DNA of 64,000 nt from Atherix ibis (lineage: Eukaryota; Arthropoda; Insecta; Diptera; Athericidae). The stretch's first letter is position 1. Each line of letters opens with the position of its first letter. The stretch is from NCBI GenBank assembly GCA_958298945.1, contig OY282605.1:37488811-37552810 (forward strand), written 5' to 3'. The notes below the pieces were generated by a model, which made no database searches, was not told where the DNA came from, and saw nothing but the letters and a program-made list of their open reading frames with translations. Of the stretch, positions 12,295 to 23,183 are shown piece by piece. The translations under genes and the position numbers were made by a program.

Positions 12295-12409
12295 TAGACT
12301 CTCACTTATGCCGGCAAGTTCGGCCATTTTGAATTTTCAGTTAATTTTTGACAGCTGCTTTGCTTGCACGTGTTTTGGCTCGTCTTCGATTTTTGCCCAT
12401 TCCAAAAAA

Positions 12410-13950
12410 ATGGATCAAAGAATTTGTATCAAATTTTGTGTGAAAAACAAAATTAATTGCGCGGACGCATTCCGAATGTTGACTGTGGCATATGGTAAAG
12501 CTACCTTGGACCGAAGCAACGTTTATCGGTGGTACAAAATGTTCTCAGAGGGCCGAGAAGATGTGAACGACGAAAAGCGTGCCGGACGCCCGAGCCCGTC
12601 AACAACAGGCGAAAACATTGATGAAGTGAAGAAAATAGTATTGGCCAATCGTCGAATCACTGTTAGAGAAGTTGCTGAGGACTTAAACATATCGATTGGC
12701 TTATGCCATTAGATTTTTACCATGAATTTGATCGTGAGACGGGTCGCTGCGAAATTCGTACCAAAATTGCTCAATTTCGACCAAAAACAGTATCGCATTA
12801 ACATTGCTAAGGAGCTGTTGGACTCTGTCCGTGACAACCTTCCGGTTGTAACTTCGGGTCTTGGCGAACCCGCGTACCTGAGCTGGCCTAGCGGTGCCTA
12901 GGAATTTACAAGATTCCTTACCGTAGCTCTACGAGCAGAGTACAAACCAAAGTACTCTTAAAACAAAAATGGGTACCACGGGGATCGGAAGCCCCACAGT
13001 AGAATATACTGTGCCCGATCGAGGTGAGGCGCCATTTGGTAGCAACGTGGTGGTTGTGGTTAATACCCATGTCGCGGGTACGGTCTTCTGATCGCCGGTG
13101 GGAGGTAACTGACAAATGTAGCAATGCATTGCACTTATCTCGGGCACTGTCACTGCTTATGACAGTAGAGGTTTGGATAGTCCTCGCCACCAGCAGGTGG
13201 AGAGTCAGCTTGTAACTGATTCTATCTGTTAACTGCCAGTAATGGTGGTGCGTTGATTGAGCGTATCTCGATTCCTATAGTCGTAGGCGACTCGTGGTCT
13301 TGAGGTTTGGACAACTAGATCACGTTAAATAACAATTTCTCACTGTCCGTGACAACCCAAACTTGCTCCAGAGGGTCGCAACTAGTGAGTTATGTGTTTA
13401 TGCTTATGACGTGGAAACCAAAGCTCAATCATCCCAAAAAGCGCACCAAGTTCCGTCGAATGTGAAGGTTTTGCTTACATTTTTCTTCGATTGCAGGGGC
13501 GTGGTGCATCATGAGTTCATGCCACAGGGTAGAACGGTCAATAAGGAATATTACCTACAAGTAATGCGCAAGTTGCGTGAAGCAATCCGCCAGAAACACC
13601 CGGATTTGTGAAAGAACAAAAATTGGGTTCTGCACCATGATAACGCCCCTGCTCACGCATCGTTACTTGTGCGCAAATTTTTGGCCAAAAAAAACACAGT
13701 AATAATGTCGCAGCCACCGTATTCCCCAGATCTGTGACTTTTTCTTGTCCTCGAAACTGAAGAGCCCCATGAAATGACGACGCTACGCCACGATTGAGGA
13801 GATAAAGACGGCGTCGAAGGAGGAGCTGAACAAGATCACAAAAAATGATTTTTTGGAGAGGCTTCGAGGATTGGAAAAAACGTTGACACAATTGTATAAT
13901 ATCTGATGGGGATTACTTTGAAGGATACATAATAGATATTCATGAAAAAA
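12410..13950 (+). pseudogene. family D mariner transposase pseudogene
   Basis: The start MDQRICIKFCVKNKINCADA is at ATG 12410. The helix-turn-helix region follows (NVYRWYKMFSEGREDVNDEK, then RAGRPSPSTTGENIDEVKK and VREVAEDLNIS), ending at a stop at 12710. After a frameshift come RRVAAKFVPK and FDQKQYRINIAKELLDSVRD, then the 503-base insertion, then YAYDVETKAQSSQ, where the first catalytic motif GDESW is already lost. GRTVNKEYYLQVMRKLREAI and RKHPDL precede a TGA (13609-13611) that replaces the usual Trp. LHHDNAPAHASLLVRKF keeps the second Asp; SPDL then a stop marks where the third motif is broken. Several independent lesions make it inactive. Confidence 0.85.
12840..13342 (+). mobile_element. 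503-base SINE/LINE-like insertion with 15-base target duplication
   Basis: The target sequence CTGTCCGTGACAACC occurs at 12825-12839 and again, without a mismatch, at 13343-13357. Removing 12840-13342 plus one copy restores the mariner reading. A 15-base duplication points to target-primed reverse transcription. The insert starts TTCCGGTTGTAACTTCGGGT and ends with the AT-rich AATAACAATTTCTCA. TGGCCTAGCGGTG near 12887 resembles a pol III A box and GATCGGAAGC near 12980 a weak B box, about 100 bases apart, so SINE status is only suggestive. Much of it matches the reverse complement of 17680-18130. Confidence 0.75.
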
Positions 13951-14006
13951 TAAAGATTTTTTGAAAAAAACACAAAATTTGCGATAGTTTTTGAACAGAT
14001 CTCGTA

Positions 14007-16038
14007 CATATTTGAGATTATTTTAATTTGTTTGTTAGGTGAGTTAATTAGTGTTTCCAGTGAAATTATTTGACTGAAATATTAGATTTAATTGAATAGA
14101 ATTTTATTCCACTTTCCAAGGACTGGATGAAGGGCGAAGATTAATCGTGAGCGACAGCAAAGGTGGATGGGTGGCTCGCCAAAGTCAAGACACTCTGCAG
14201 GATTTGGCGCTGTTATTTTTAATAGGTTATTGTTAGTTATGCAATAACATACAAAATAGAAAAATATTTTTAAATATTAAGCTCAATTAATAATTATTAA
14301 ATTTTACTCCAAAACCTTTAAAAGAAAAAATTTATGTATTTTTTTCAACAACAAATTCATATAAAATACAATTATAAAAGTTTAGTTTTCAAATCAATAA
14401 AAAGCAATAATTATTATATCTAACCAATAATTTAGAAGTAAAGCAAAAACTTAATAAAAGCAAGCAAACATAAAAATTAAATATTCTAAAAATATTCACA
14501 AAAAAAAAACTATTTTTTTCCTATCGAAAATTTTTTTCACAATATTCTAATGTAGATTTTTCTTTTAAAAGTACTCTTCTGATACTTAATAATATTTATT
14601 ATATGCCATTTTAGCATTTGTGTTTTGAGGACAAGTACCTGAAAAAGATAAGTGCTTTTAGAGCATCTGGTAAAAAATCTCTTATAATACGCGTAGTATG
14701 AGTCCATCTGTGCTTAAATTTCGTTTAGATCCTTTACAGCCGTACACACATTTTTCATATTGCTTGAGAATATCTTAAATTTTCTAGATGAATTTTTTAA
14801 TATTACATAACTATACAGATACTGTATATGAACATACTCGTTTATGGTTAATGATATCATTTTATTTCATAATGGCATCATTAAGTGTGAGAATGTTTCG
14901 AAATAGTTTCATACAAATTTCATATATTTTTAAATAATTTTTTACCTTGTTAAGAAAAATAGTAAAAAAGATACCGAATTTATGATTTTTAAAGTATATA
15001 CAACAGAAATTATCTCGGTTTTAAAAAGGGAAAAAATATTGCTCAAATTCAACATAATTATTCATGATTATATTATACAGCATGTACCTGATTACGACGT
15101 GTACAAGACAGAAAAAAAAAATTAGCTAGTTTAAATACAGCAATCCAGCATCAGCATCAACAGCAACATCAAGTTGACATTTTATCAGGACTGTTGAAAT
15201 CTACCTCACATCCTGCACTGATTACTGATTAAAAATGTACGCATAAATATTTCGCATTCACATCATTTGGGATTCAGATGCCGGGGCATGTATTTTATTT
15301 GATATTACATCAGGACCACTTCCTTAAAATACAAAATTTTACACAGATTATACTGTAAATTATTTACAGTTTATTTGATAGAATGGGTTACCTAATATAT
15401 TGTATTATTAAATCATGCCATTTTATCGAGGGACTTAAAGAGGATTTTTCAGATAAAATTATTACCTTTTATATTATGTGCACTTTATGTCTCTGGGACA
15501 GAAAGAAAACACCAATTATTTTGAGATGTAAATAATTTTAGAAAAGCTTTTAAATTTTGACTCAATTTTTAGCTTTGATAATTTTTTGGTCTTATTTTTA
15601 TGGAAAAAAATAAAAAACAATAAATTTTGTAGCTAATAAAATTTTTAATCATTTATTAAAGACTTTTAAAAAGTTAACACCTTTAATTAAAAATATTTTA
15701 ATTTACTTTGCTTTCAAATATTATTTTTAATAAATGCTCTAACATAATAGAATTTTTAAGTTCAAAACTTGGTAGTAAGATAATCGGAAGGCTCCTGAGT
15801 TATCGTTAAATTACTATTATTGATATTAACCTTGAAGTGAATCGTAAAAACAAGTGTGTGTATTTTTTTTTTCGTATCATTTTGTAGTGAAACAGACATA
15901 ATTTTGTAAAGTTATGAGATCATTTGGCAACATCATGTTTAGTATGCTTTGGCATTTAGAGCTTTCCCAATGAAACTGGTCGATGGTTAGTTGGAGGGAA
16001 AAGTTAGAAATTATTAAATTTACGTTAGCATATTGAAA
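14007..16038. other. AT-rich sequence without recognised genes
   Basis: Mostly A/T-rich. A GC-richer island at 14110-14215 has no recognisable coding content on either strand. A short CAGCATCAGCATCAACAGC stretch lies near 15148. No RNA gene or inverted-repeat element was recognised. Confidence 0.45.
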
Positions 16039-16057
16039 TATAGGGTTTTCCAAAAAG

Positions 16058-16153
16058 TTTGGAATGGGCAAAAATCAAAGACAAGCCAAAACACATGCAA
16101 GCAAAGCAGCTGTCAAAAATTAACTGAACATTCAAAATGGCCGAACTTGTCGT
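16058..16153 (-). repeat. solo fragment of a family D mariner leader
   Basis: From TTTGGAATGGGCAAAAATC to GGCCGAACTTGTC this segment is nearly identical to the antisense leader of the family D mariners (58618-58715 and 34069-34155). No family D inverted repeat or coding sequence accompanies it. It sits directly inside the inverted repeat of the DD41D element. Confidence 0.7.
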
Positions 16154-16210
16154 ATAAATCCAATATATGTCATTATTTTTAATTGTAATCAGTAATGTTT
16201 ACAATTTTAT

Positions 16211-16900
16211 CATGGAGAGATATACGCAAAAACAACGTTTACAAATTATTCAATTTTATTATCAAAATAATCGTTCTCCAATTGCAACTTTTCGTGCAAT
16301 CATTTTCATCTAAGTGGTGCGGTAAATAAACAAAACTGTAGATTTTGGTGCGAAGAAAATCCACAAATTATTCATGAACACCTATTACATTCACCTAAAT
16401 TGACAGTTTGGTGTGGTTTTTGGTCTGGTGGAATCATCGGTCCGTACTTCTTTCGAAATGAAATGGTAACACCGCTACTGTCAATGTAGAGCGGTATAGA
16501 TCGATGATAACCAACTTTCTATGGCCGAAATTGGAAGGAGTTGATCTTGACAACATCTGGTTCCAACAAAACGGGGCTACGTGCCATACAGCACGTGCAA
16601 CAACCGAATTATTGCGAGAAAAGTTTAGAGATTCGATTATGTCAAGAAATTGTGACATTGAATGGCCTCCAAGAAGTTGTGATTTAACACCATTAGACTA
16701 TTTCGTGTGGGTTATTTGAAGTCATTGGTCTTAAGGAATAAACCAGACTCACGTCAGGCTTTAGAAGTCAATATTGAACGGGCTGTTCATGATATATGAC
16801 TTGATTTAGTTGAAAAAGTTCTCGAAAATTTGGTTCATCGAATTCGTTCCTGCAAAAGAAGTCGTGGAGGCCATTTGGATGACGTTTTATTCAGAACTTA
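16211..16900 (+). pseudogene. DD41D transposase pseudogene with catalytic Asp to Asn
   Basis: The start MERYTQKQRLQIIQFYYQNN (ATG 16211) is the usual N-terminus of this group. Much of the helix-turn-helix is deleted after about 35 residues, where the reading jumps to FHLSGAVNKQNCRFWCEEN-like sequence. SPKLTVWCGFWSGGIIGPYF (near 16395) and LEGVDLDNIWFQQNGATCHT (near 16530) follow. The normal QQDGATCHTA has become QQNGATCHTA, so the second catalytic Asp is replaced. The third Asp is in SCDLTPLDYFVW; 41 residues lie between the two positions. Downstream, frameshifts and stops interrupt the C-terminal part. It is dead by catalytic change, deletion and stops. Confidence 0.8.
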
Positions 16901-17199
16901 ATTGTATCGATTGTGCTTCACACTAAATAAAAACACATGAAATTTCCTTTACAATTAGGGTGGTTTTTTGAAAAGAAATCATATCACTCTTCTTGGAAAA
17001 CCTCATATTTGAAGAGTCAAAAATGAGGGTTTGAAAAAAGGAATTATATTCAAAAAGAAATTTTGAGTTTAGTGGCATTCGTTTAAAATACGGGAAATGA
17101 TGAGCTAATCGCCAGAAGAATAACTGTAAGGAAAGCCACTACAATTAACGGGTAAGTTAAACGTCACGAAATTTCGAAGACGGTACCGACTGGTTTTTT

Positions 17200-18480
17200 T
17201 TATATGATATTTAACCAATTTTTGGAATTAAATATTCTACTGGTATCCCATTTTGTTACTGAGTCACTTATACAATAAGAAAACTGCAAGTTCAAAACGT
17301 CAAAAGTAAGCAAACCCACTTGGTGGCCTTGAAAATTTGTCCTTCCATTTGATACTAGTAACCCAATACAATTTCTACTAAAAAGTTCCATGCTTGAGCC
17401 AGTCAAACGTTCAAAATCAAATTGATTTAAAGCCTGAAACTAGGCCATACTGGTAGGACGTGATAAAGTTTCTGCCACTGGATCACTCATCCAATTAGAA
17501 AACAGCAAGTTCCAAACTTCATAAGTAAGCAAACCTACTTGGTGACCTTGAAAAATCGTCCTTTTATTTGAAATTAGTGGCTTTATACCATCTCTAGCAT
17601 TACATCATAAATCATCCTTCGTGTACCATCCTTGAGCCAGTAAAATGTTCAATATTTCCGTCTGCCAATTCCAATAGCGAGTGGTCTCAACCTGAAGACC
17701 TAGACCTCCCCCCCATTACTCTATGCACATTTATGCCACTATCTTGTCCCACCTCTGAACTAGCTCTATTCGTCTAGGTAGGTGCATTGGCTAACAGTTA
17801 GTAACCAGTTACAGACTAGCTACTCTAAACCTCTACTATTATCAACAGTGACAGCAGCTGAAATTCTGTCATCCCTCACCTCTAGTCCTGTGGTAGGTGA
17901 CAACCACAGACACCCATGTTTCAGGCAAAGGCCCTTCACATTAGCCAGGCACGGTGGATGAACTACCATGGAGCTATCGATCCCCGTAGTACTAGTTTAA
18001 GTAGTATCTGCTTTAAGAGGACCTGGTAGGTACTCTGCACTAACAGAGCTATAGTAAGGAACCTTGCAATTTCTTTGGCACTGCTAGGCCAGCCAGCTCT
18101 GGTTCGCCAAGACTCGTAGGCCACTTATGGTATAGATCTTATAGTTGGATAATTCACTCAGAAGTGACCCCCTTACCAGGAAGCTCCGTATGAGTCTTCG
18201 CCTTCTATTTGAATGTAGGTCAGACTGGAAGGATGATATATTTTTTGGTTACTACGTCATCCATCGAATTAGAAAATAATCAGGCAAAAAATTTAAAAAA
18301 CAACTCCTCATGGTGATTACGAACATTTTTGTTTTTCTTGGCGACTTCACTTCCAATACACATGGAGGTAGGACAGGTTTTTAAAAAAGTTACCTATGAG
18401 GGCAAATTATGTTTATTCCTTTTTTAAATCAAACCACAAAGCTAAGGTTTTGTTTTATGTAATCCAAGAAGTATAGCCAG
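17200..18480. repeat. imperfect tandem repeat, about 223-base unit
   Basis: Unit 1 has AAGTAAGCAAACCCACTTGG near 17305 and unit 2 has AAGTAAGCAAACCTACTTGG near 17524, about 220 bases later. CACTTATACAATAAGAAAAC (17263) pairs with CACTCATCCAATTAGAAAAC (17486). A third, more diverged unit follows near 18245 (CATCCATCGAATTAGAAAA). Another repeat (17655-18170) lies between units 2 and 3. No coding sense was found. Confidence 0.6.
17655..18170 (-). repeat. interspersed repeat, second copy of the 503-base family
   Basis: In reverse complement it carries GTCTTGGCGAACC, TGGCCTAGCAGTGCC, TTCCTTACTATAGCTCT and TACGGGGATCGATAGCTCC in the same order as 12855-13000. The 3' part matches as GGTCTTCAGGTTGAGACCAC versus GGTCTTGAGGTTTGGACAAC. 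No clear target duplication was found here. CCCCCCC near 17709 looks like a slippage site. Confidence 0.6.
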
Positions 18481-18589
18481 AGTCCAATTCTCGACTTATA
18501 GGCATATTGATGTAGGATGAGTTTCGTGTCGAGAATCTGGTTCAACCTGAAAGCCAGAATTTTTTTTTTTGCCTGCAGATAAAAAGAAA

Positions 18590-20860
18590 ATTAAAAAAAT
18601 ATTTAAAAAATCTATAAAGAAAGGGAAGAAAATTAATTCAAATGCTTTATTAAACTATGTGGCATATAAACTTAAATATTATTTTGAAAAAAAAGCCACC
18701 TTCCCTTTGGATTAACCTCAATCCAAACTTACTTAATTTAAAATAATGAATGACCTTCAAACATTTTGTAGGTAACTATTTTCAAATTATATTTTATGTT
18801 GAATATTCTTTAATGTAAATAGAAATAATTTTCCAAATAAAATCCTTTGAAACATTTCAAGAATAATAAAAGGATACCATTAATCATTCTAAACCACTTG
18901 AACAATGCTCAAAATGTGACGAAGCAATATCGAAAAGTTTCTGTCATGGTTCTACGTAATCATGGCGTCTTGATCGACAACAATTAATCCGAAATTTATT
19001 ACTAAATTGAATCGTAGAATGAGAGTCCTGAATCCGTTGACAATATTCTCCTATCGCCTGGCATATGAACTAGACGCTGATTGGTGTTGATTTTAACTTT
19101 TCAACATCTTCGAATACAAACAGCAAAATTTACTCCATTTACGAAAAAATAAGCAAAAATAAAATAAGAAAGGAATCCCTTTTAATGGTATTCGTGTTGA
19201 AATATATTGCACAGGATATTAATGGATTTATGAAAATTTATACTATCAATAAATCAATTTATAGTATAATAAGAATTTCATTATAATTATTGAATTTTTT
19301 TTTCTTTTTTTTATGAATAAATCAATTTAAATTAAATAAATTCACCCACAATTGCTCCTGTTCACTTTAATCACGTTCGAATTTATGACAAAATAAAAGC
19401 TGAAATTGAAAAAAATTAAATTTTTAAAATAAAATTTTACAATTAAGAGAAATCACAAAATTATTTAAGTGGATTAATTAATACATGAAAATTCCATCAG
19501 AAAATCGATTTAAATTGAAGTAAAGCTACTGCAACTTAGAGAGTGCACTTGCATTTTATGCCCAAACAAATGGAAAGTGTCGATTAGTGACTAGTGGTGA
19601 TTGGAGAATTTAATGTAGATTCATTGGAAAGATACACAATAAAAGAAAATAATTTAAAAAAAAAGTTCATTAATTTTTTTTGGAATTCTACGAAAACTTT
19701 CAGCATAGACAAAATATATCGTCTTGTCTGTGGTTTTACTTCAAAAGTTCACTGCAAATACGTTTGCCTTGTGGTAAATGTTTCTTGCGCTGTAAGGGAT
19801 AGCCTTTTATGTTACCAACTCGTTCTATAATACTATAGTGGCTAGTTACCTTAGTTCAATATGCTACTAACTTTTCACCCACTAAACATGAACATGAATT
19901 TTCAATTATCAAATACTAAAAGCGCAATTCAACATACCAACATACCAAGTTTAGTGATGACAGAACCTTGGAAAAAGCTCAATGTCCATTGGAATCAATA
20001 GTAAATATCATTACTATATTTATCGTTAATTATAATAGTATATTTGGTGGTGTTTTGCCTAAAATTTACGAAGAATTATTAATGCTTCTGTTAACCACAA
20101 ACATTTCGTTCGAAGCATACTAATTTTGTCTTAATGGTATGATAAAAGTGCAATTTAGTTTGTTTCATGTCATAAATCATCTCCGATTGTTGCTGGGTTT
20201 TTTTTTTCTCTTTTAGTTTATTTCTTTTGAAACTAAATAGTAAATTTACAGCCCCAAAATTGGTTAACCAAGTTTATGCCATAAAAACACTAATTAGTGT
20301 GCTAAGTTTTCGACTTCAATATTCAACTAAATATTATTTATAAACAGAATATTCTCAACTATGTTAACCACAACTAAATAACCATGCCACCGATCCGATC
20401 CGATAGCAGAATAAATCGTCTCTTAAATAATAAACTTTGAATAAATATTTTTGGAAAATTTATGTACAAATTTTTTTTTTTTGTCAAAATATTTGGTAAA
20501 TTTACCATGAAAATTGCTGTTTTTGTTAATTGACTTTTGAACAATAGTTTTTCTTCAGTGAAAATCTACTTTTAGTAAAAGTTATGAAACGGAAGTTATT
20601 TATGATAAATTTTGTTAAATTCTATTGTTTTCATAATGAGAATTGGGTTTTTTTAAGACATTTATCAATAACTATCCAAATAGCAAATAAGTAGATTTAA
20701 AAACTATTAGTAATTAATGTAGAGAGGGTTATGAGATGTAAAAACCAATTGAAGTTGCTCCTATTTCGCATTTATGTGCATATGTGAATAAAAGTTTGAA
20801 GCATAGTGTTTTAAGAAATCCCGAGTCCAAAATAATTCTGCCATTTAGCATGGCATACCC
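18590..20860. other. AT-rich sequence without recognised genes
   Basis: Short ORFs (for example 19594-19830) show no motif and follow composition. Nothing else is recognisable. Confidence 0.45.
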
Positions 20861-21480
20861 AACGTTAGATATAATATCACGGGGAGACTATGTGTATGAT
20901 CGTCGGAGTTGGGATACGCCCAATCAACGCCGAAAAAAAACTCGGCTAGCCCGATTGACTAGATCCAGATGATTCATATCATCTTAATACAATGCTTAAA
21001 TGGCCTCTTGCTGTCGAACCCTCAACTTTTATCACTTCTTTTCGTGAACGTCTTCCGTTTTCATATAATGGCAGGCAGACTCAGCATACCCACTCTACCA
21101 TTCTGAGCATTCAGAAAACCTGCCTTCATATTCCCTATTTTATCTACGCTCATTCTTATCGGCCTCATTCTATGCATGAAGCAATTAATAAATCCATCCA
21201 CGTGATCGCTCACCTTGTTTCAGCACACCACCTTCTATCTGGTTATGCCCCTAATCCAAATACATCCAACACAGCTACAACCATGCTAACAGCCAGTAAC
21301 CAATTACAAGCTAGTTACCCTAACATTATTTTGTGGGACAGAAATTGGTCGAACTCACTGCTCTGGTGAATTATTACTACTAGTCGCAAGTCGTTCTCAA
21401 GTCCAACATCAGAACTACCACATTATCCGGTATCAGAGGCCCACCAGCGCACTTCTGAGCCTCTTCTCTTTTCGCATTGA
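20860..21480. repeat. unclassified repeat-like, less AT-rich segment
   Basis: The stretch is less AT-rich than its surroundings and shares short blocks with 5440-5600 and with 17787-17825 (GCTAACAGCCAGTAACCAAT versus GCTAACAGTTAGTAACCAGT). A 125-codon ORF (20992-21369, plus) has no recognisable family and may be chance. I treat it as a decayed interspersed repeat. Confidence 0.35.
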
Positions 21481-21684
21481 ATCGAGTGCAGTAAAAGAAC
21501 GAACACGTGCACATTGGGGTAGAATCCAATTTCAAGATGTGTTGGTAAGCTCAAAAATATTCGTGTCCCTTAAAAAAATCGGATAGGTTCTCGATCTATC
21601 CACGGATCCACCACCATGATCACCATGATGTCGATCTATCCATGAATCCACCATTATATAATGATTCTTATTATTCTCCTCGAG

Positions 21685-22475
21685 AATAGGACTTATTGAA
21701 CGAAAAATTTCGGCAAGATGGGTGCCGCGTTTGCTCTCAGAGGAGAATAAGCGCAATCGTGTAGTGGACTCTGAGGCTATGTTGGCACTCTTTCATCGCA
21801 ATCCTGCCGAATTCCTTCGTCGATATGGCACTGTGGACGAAACCTGGATACACTACTACACTCCAGAAACGAAGAGACAGTCATCACAGTGGATTTTCAA
21901 GGGTGAACGGGCTCCGAAGAAGGCAAAAACTGTGCCATCGGCCGGCAAGGTGATGGCCACGGTCTTTTGGGATTCGCAGGGCATCATTTTTATCGAATAC
22001 TTGGAAAAAGGAAAAACAATAACAGGAGCGTGTTACGCGTCGTTATTGCAACGGTTGAGCGAGGAAATCCAAGAGAAACGCCCCCATCTGAAGAAGAAAA
22101 AAATCCTCTTGCATCAGGACAATGCGCGTGTGCACACATGCGGTGTTTCCATAGCCAAAATTGTGGAATTGAGAATGGAATTCTTGCAGCATCCCGCTTA
22201 TTCACCAGATCTGGCCCCGAGTGACTATTTTCTTTTCCCTGAATCTGAAGAAATGGCTTGGCGGACGACGGTTCACTTCCAACGAGGACGTCATTGCTCA
22301 AACGGATGAGTATTTTTGCAGAAATCCTATTTTTTGGACGGGATAAAAATTTTGGAAAAACGGTTGGAAAAGTGTATAGAGCTAAAAGGAGATTATGTTG
22401 AAAAATAAAATTTTTTTTTTTTAAAAACAGTTTTTTTTCCATCTTTTTCTAAGGACTTATTGAACGACCCTCGTA
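21685..22475 (+). mobile_element. irritans-like mariner, 5'-truncated copy E2
   Basis: The right end reads AAGGACTTATTGAACGACCC then TCGTA, finishing in TA at 22474-22475. It is related to the end of the near-complete copy at 58.0 kb. The left end is not a normal inverted repeat. Instead AGGACTTATTGAACGA, identical to part of the right end and in the same orientation, directly precedes internal coding sequence, so the first ~120 codons are gone. The right end abuts LINE reverse-transcriptase sequence at ATGATA, a TA target. Confidence 0.75.
21700..22413 (+). pseudogene. mariner transposase, C-terminal two thirds (irritans-like)
   Basis: Reading starts inside the gene at ISARWVPRLLSEENKRNR. 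One frame then stays open to 22309. It holds GTVDETWIHYYTPETK (first Asp), SAGKVMATVFWDSQGIIF, LHQDNARVHT (second Asp) and SPDLAPSDYFLF (third Asp), with 34 residues between the last two. A frameshift just after FLFPE moves the rest to another frame, and FLDGIKILEKRLEKCIELKG then GDYVEK can still be read near 22335-22410. All three catalytic Asp are preserved, but the DNA-binding domain is missing, so it cannot act alone. It shares most residues with the copy at 56.9 kb. Confidence 0.85.
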
Positions 22476-22770
22476 TCATATTCCACAAGAGAGGGCCCAG
22501 AACCGAGCCCTGTGAAACCTCCCTCATGATCCTGTATGATCTCTCTTCACTGCTCCTCCTGTACAACAGAATTCTACTACTTAGGTAGTATTCTATTCTC
22601 CGGAACACCCATTGAAAACTGGTACCCCTTACCACCAGACCTAAGATTGTATCCGCGATGAAAATATTAACCACAGCCAAAAATACCTGACCTGTCTTAT
22701 TAGATACAGTATGGTTTAACACCGTGGCGTACCTGATCCCCATGATACCACTTTTTGTTTTAAGCATACA
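22476..22770 (-). pseudogene. LINE reverse-transcriptase fragment
   Basis: On the minus strand an open stretch reads KTGQVFLAVVNIFIADTILG, FRRIEYYLSSRILLYRRSSE and REVSQGSVLGPLLWNM. The last block is the conserved G-V-P-Q-G-S-V-L-G-P-L-L-W-N motif of reverse transcriptases in I/LOA/R1-type LINEs, with GVP changed to EVS. The sequence stops where a mariner inverted repeat begins (22475). The catalytic F/YADD box expected next was not found on the far side of the mariner. N-terminal parts are missing. Confidence 0.7.
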
Positions 22771-23138
22771 TAATCGGTGCTTTTGCTCAAAGAGGTTAAA
22801 TAAGAAATTTTGTAAATTATAGGCACTGTTTGGCCGGCTCAGGATCGCGGTTTGATCATTGATTGATTGTTCTCTCAGAAGAAAACCCTTTGTTGGAAAA
22901 GCGCGTGAGGTTAAGTGGTCAGAAGGTTTTTATTGGGGATTAGTATGATTGGAAAAACGAGAACGGAACTTTTCAATAATCAAAACAAGTCACAAATACT
23001 TAGCGAAGTTTTTTTCACTGAATGAATTGGATTCGACGGAGCCCTGCAGTTCTAGTTTATAAGTCCATATAGGTTTCAATTGGGCTTTGGTGTCTGCCTT
23101 TATTAGAAACGTTTATGGTGAAGTCAAACTGACTTATA

Positions 23139-23173
23139 TATGGGTTCTATGTCAAGTAGACATAGAACCCATA
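23139..23173. repeat. perfect 15-bp hairpin, 5-base loop
   Basis: TATGGGTTCTATGTC (23139-23153) and GACATAGAACCCATA (23159-23173) are exact reverse complements separated by AAGTA. Confidence 0.9.
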
Positions 23174-23183
23174 CAGAATCTCT

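Larger units (their letters stand above)
12295..14006 (+). mobile_element. mariner family D, copy D1, 5'-truncated and interrupted
   Basis: The right end (13979-14006) reads GCGATAGTTTTTGAACAGAT then CTCGTA, matching the family inverted repeat (TACGAGRTCTGTTCAAAAAG on the opposite strand). The left inverted repeat is missing; similarity to other copies starts only at TCTCACTTATGCC near 12298. A 503-base retro-insertion (12840-13342) splits the coding region. This is the only family D copy here that still has both the DNA-binding and the catalytic blocks. Confidence 0.8.
16041..17005 (+). mobile_element. DD41D (rosa-like) Tc1/mariner element
   Basis: The left end TAGGGTTTTCCAAAAAG (16041) and the reverse complement of the right end TGAGGTTTTCCAAGAAG (17005) are inverted repeats flanked by TA. 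At 965 bases the element is shorter than a full copy. The transposase has lost most of its DNA-binding half. Just inside the left end lies a foreign fragment related to the family D mariner leader (16058-16153). Confidence 0.65.

Noticed and set aside
12918..13215. Three short ORFs within the 503-base insertion
   Set aside because: No motif; the unit is better explained as a SINE-like or LINE-tail insertion.
20992..21369. 125-codon ORF
   Set aside because: No family resemblance; lies in repeat-like sequence sharing blocks with non-coding repeats elsewhere in the window.
21990..22442. 150-codon minus-strand ORF
   Set aside because: Antisense shadow of the E2 transposase, whose sense frame carries all DDE motifs.
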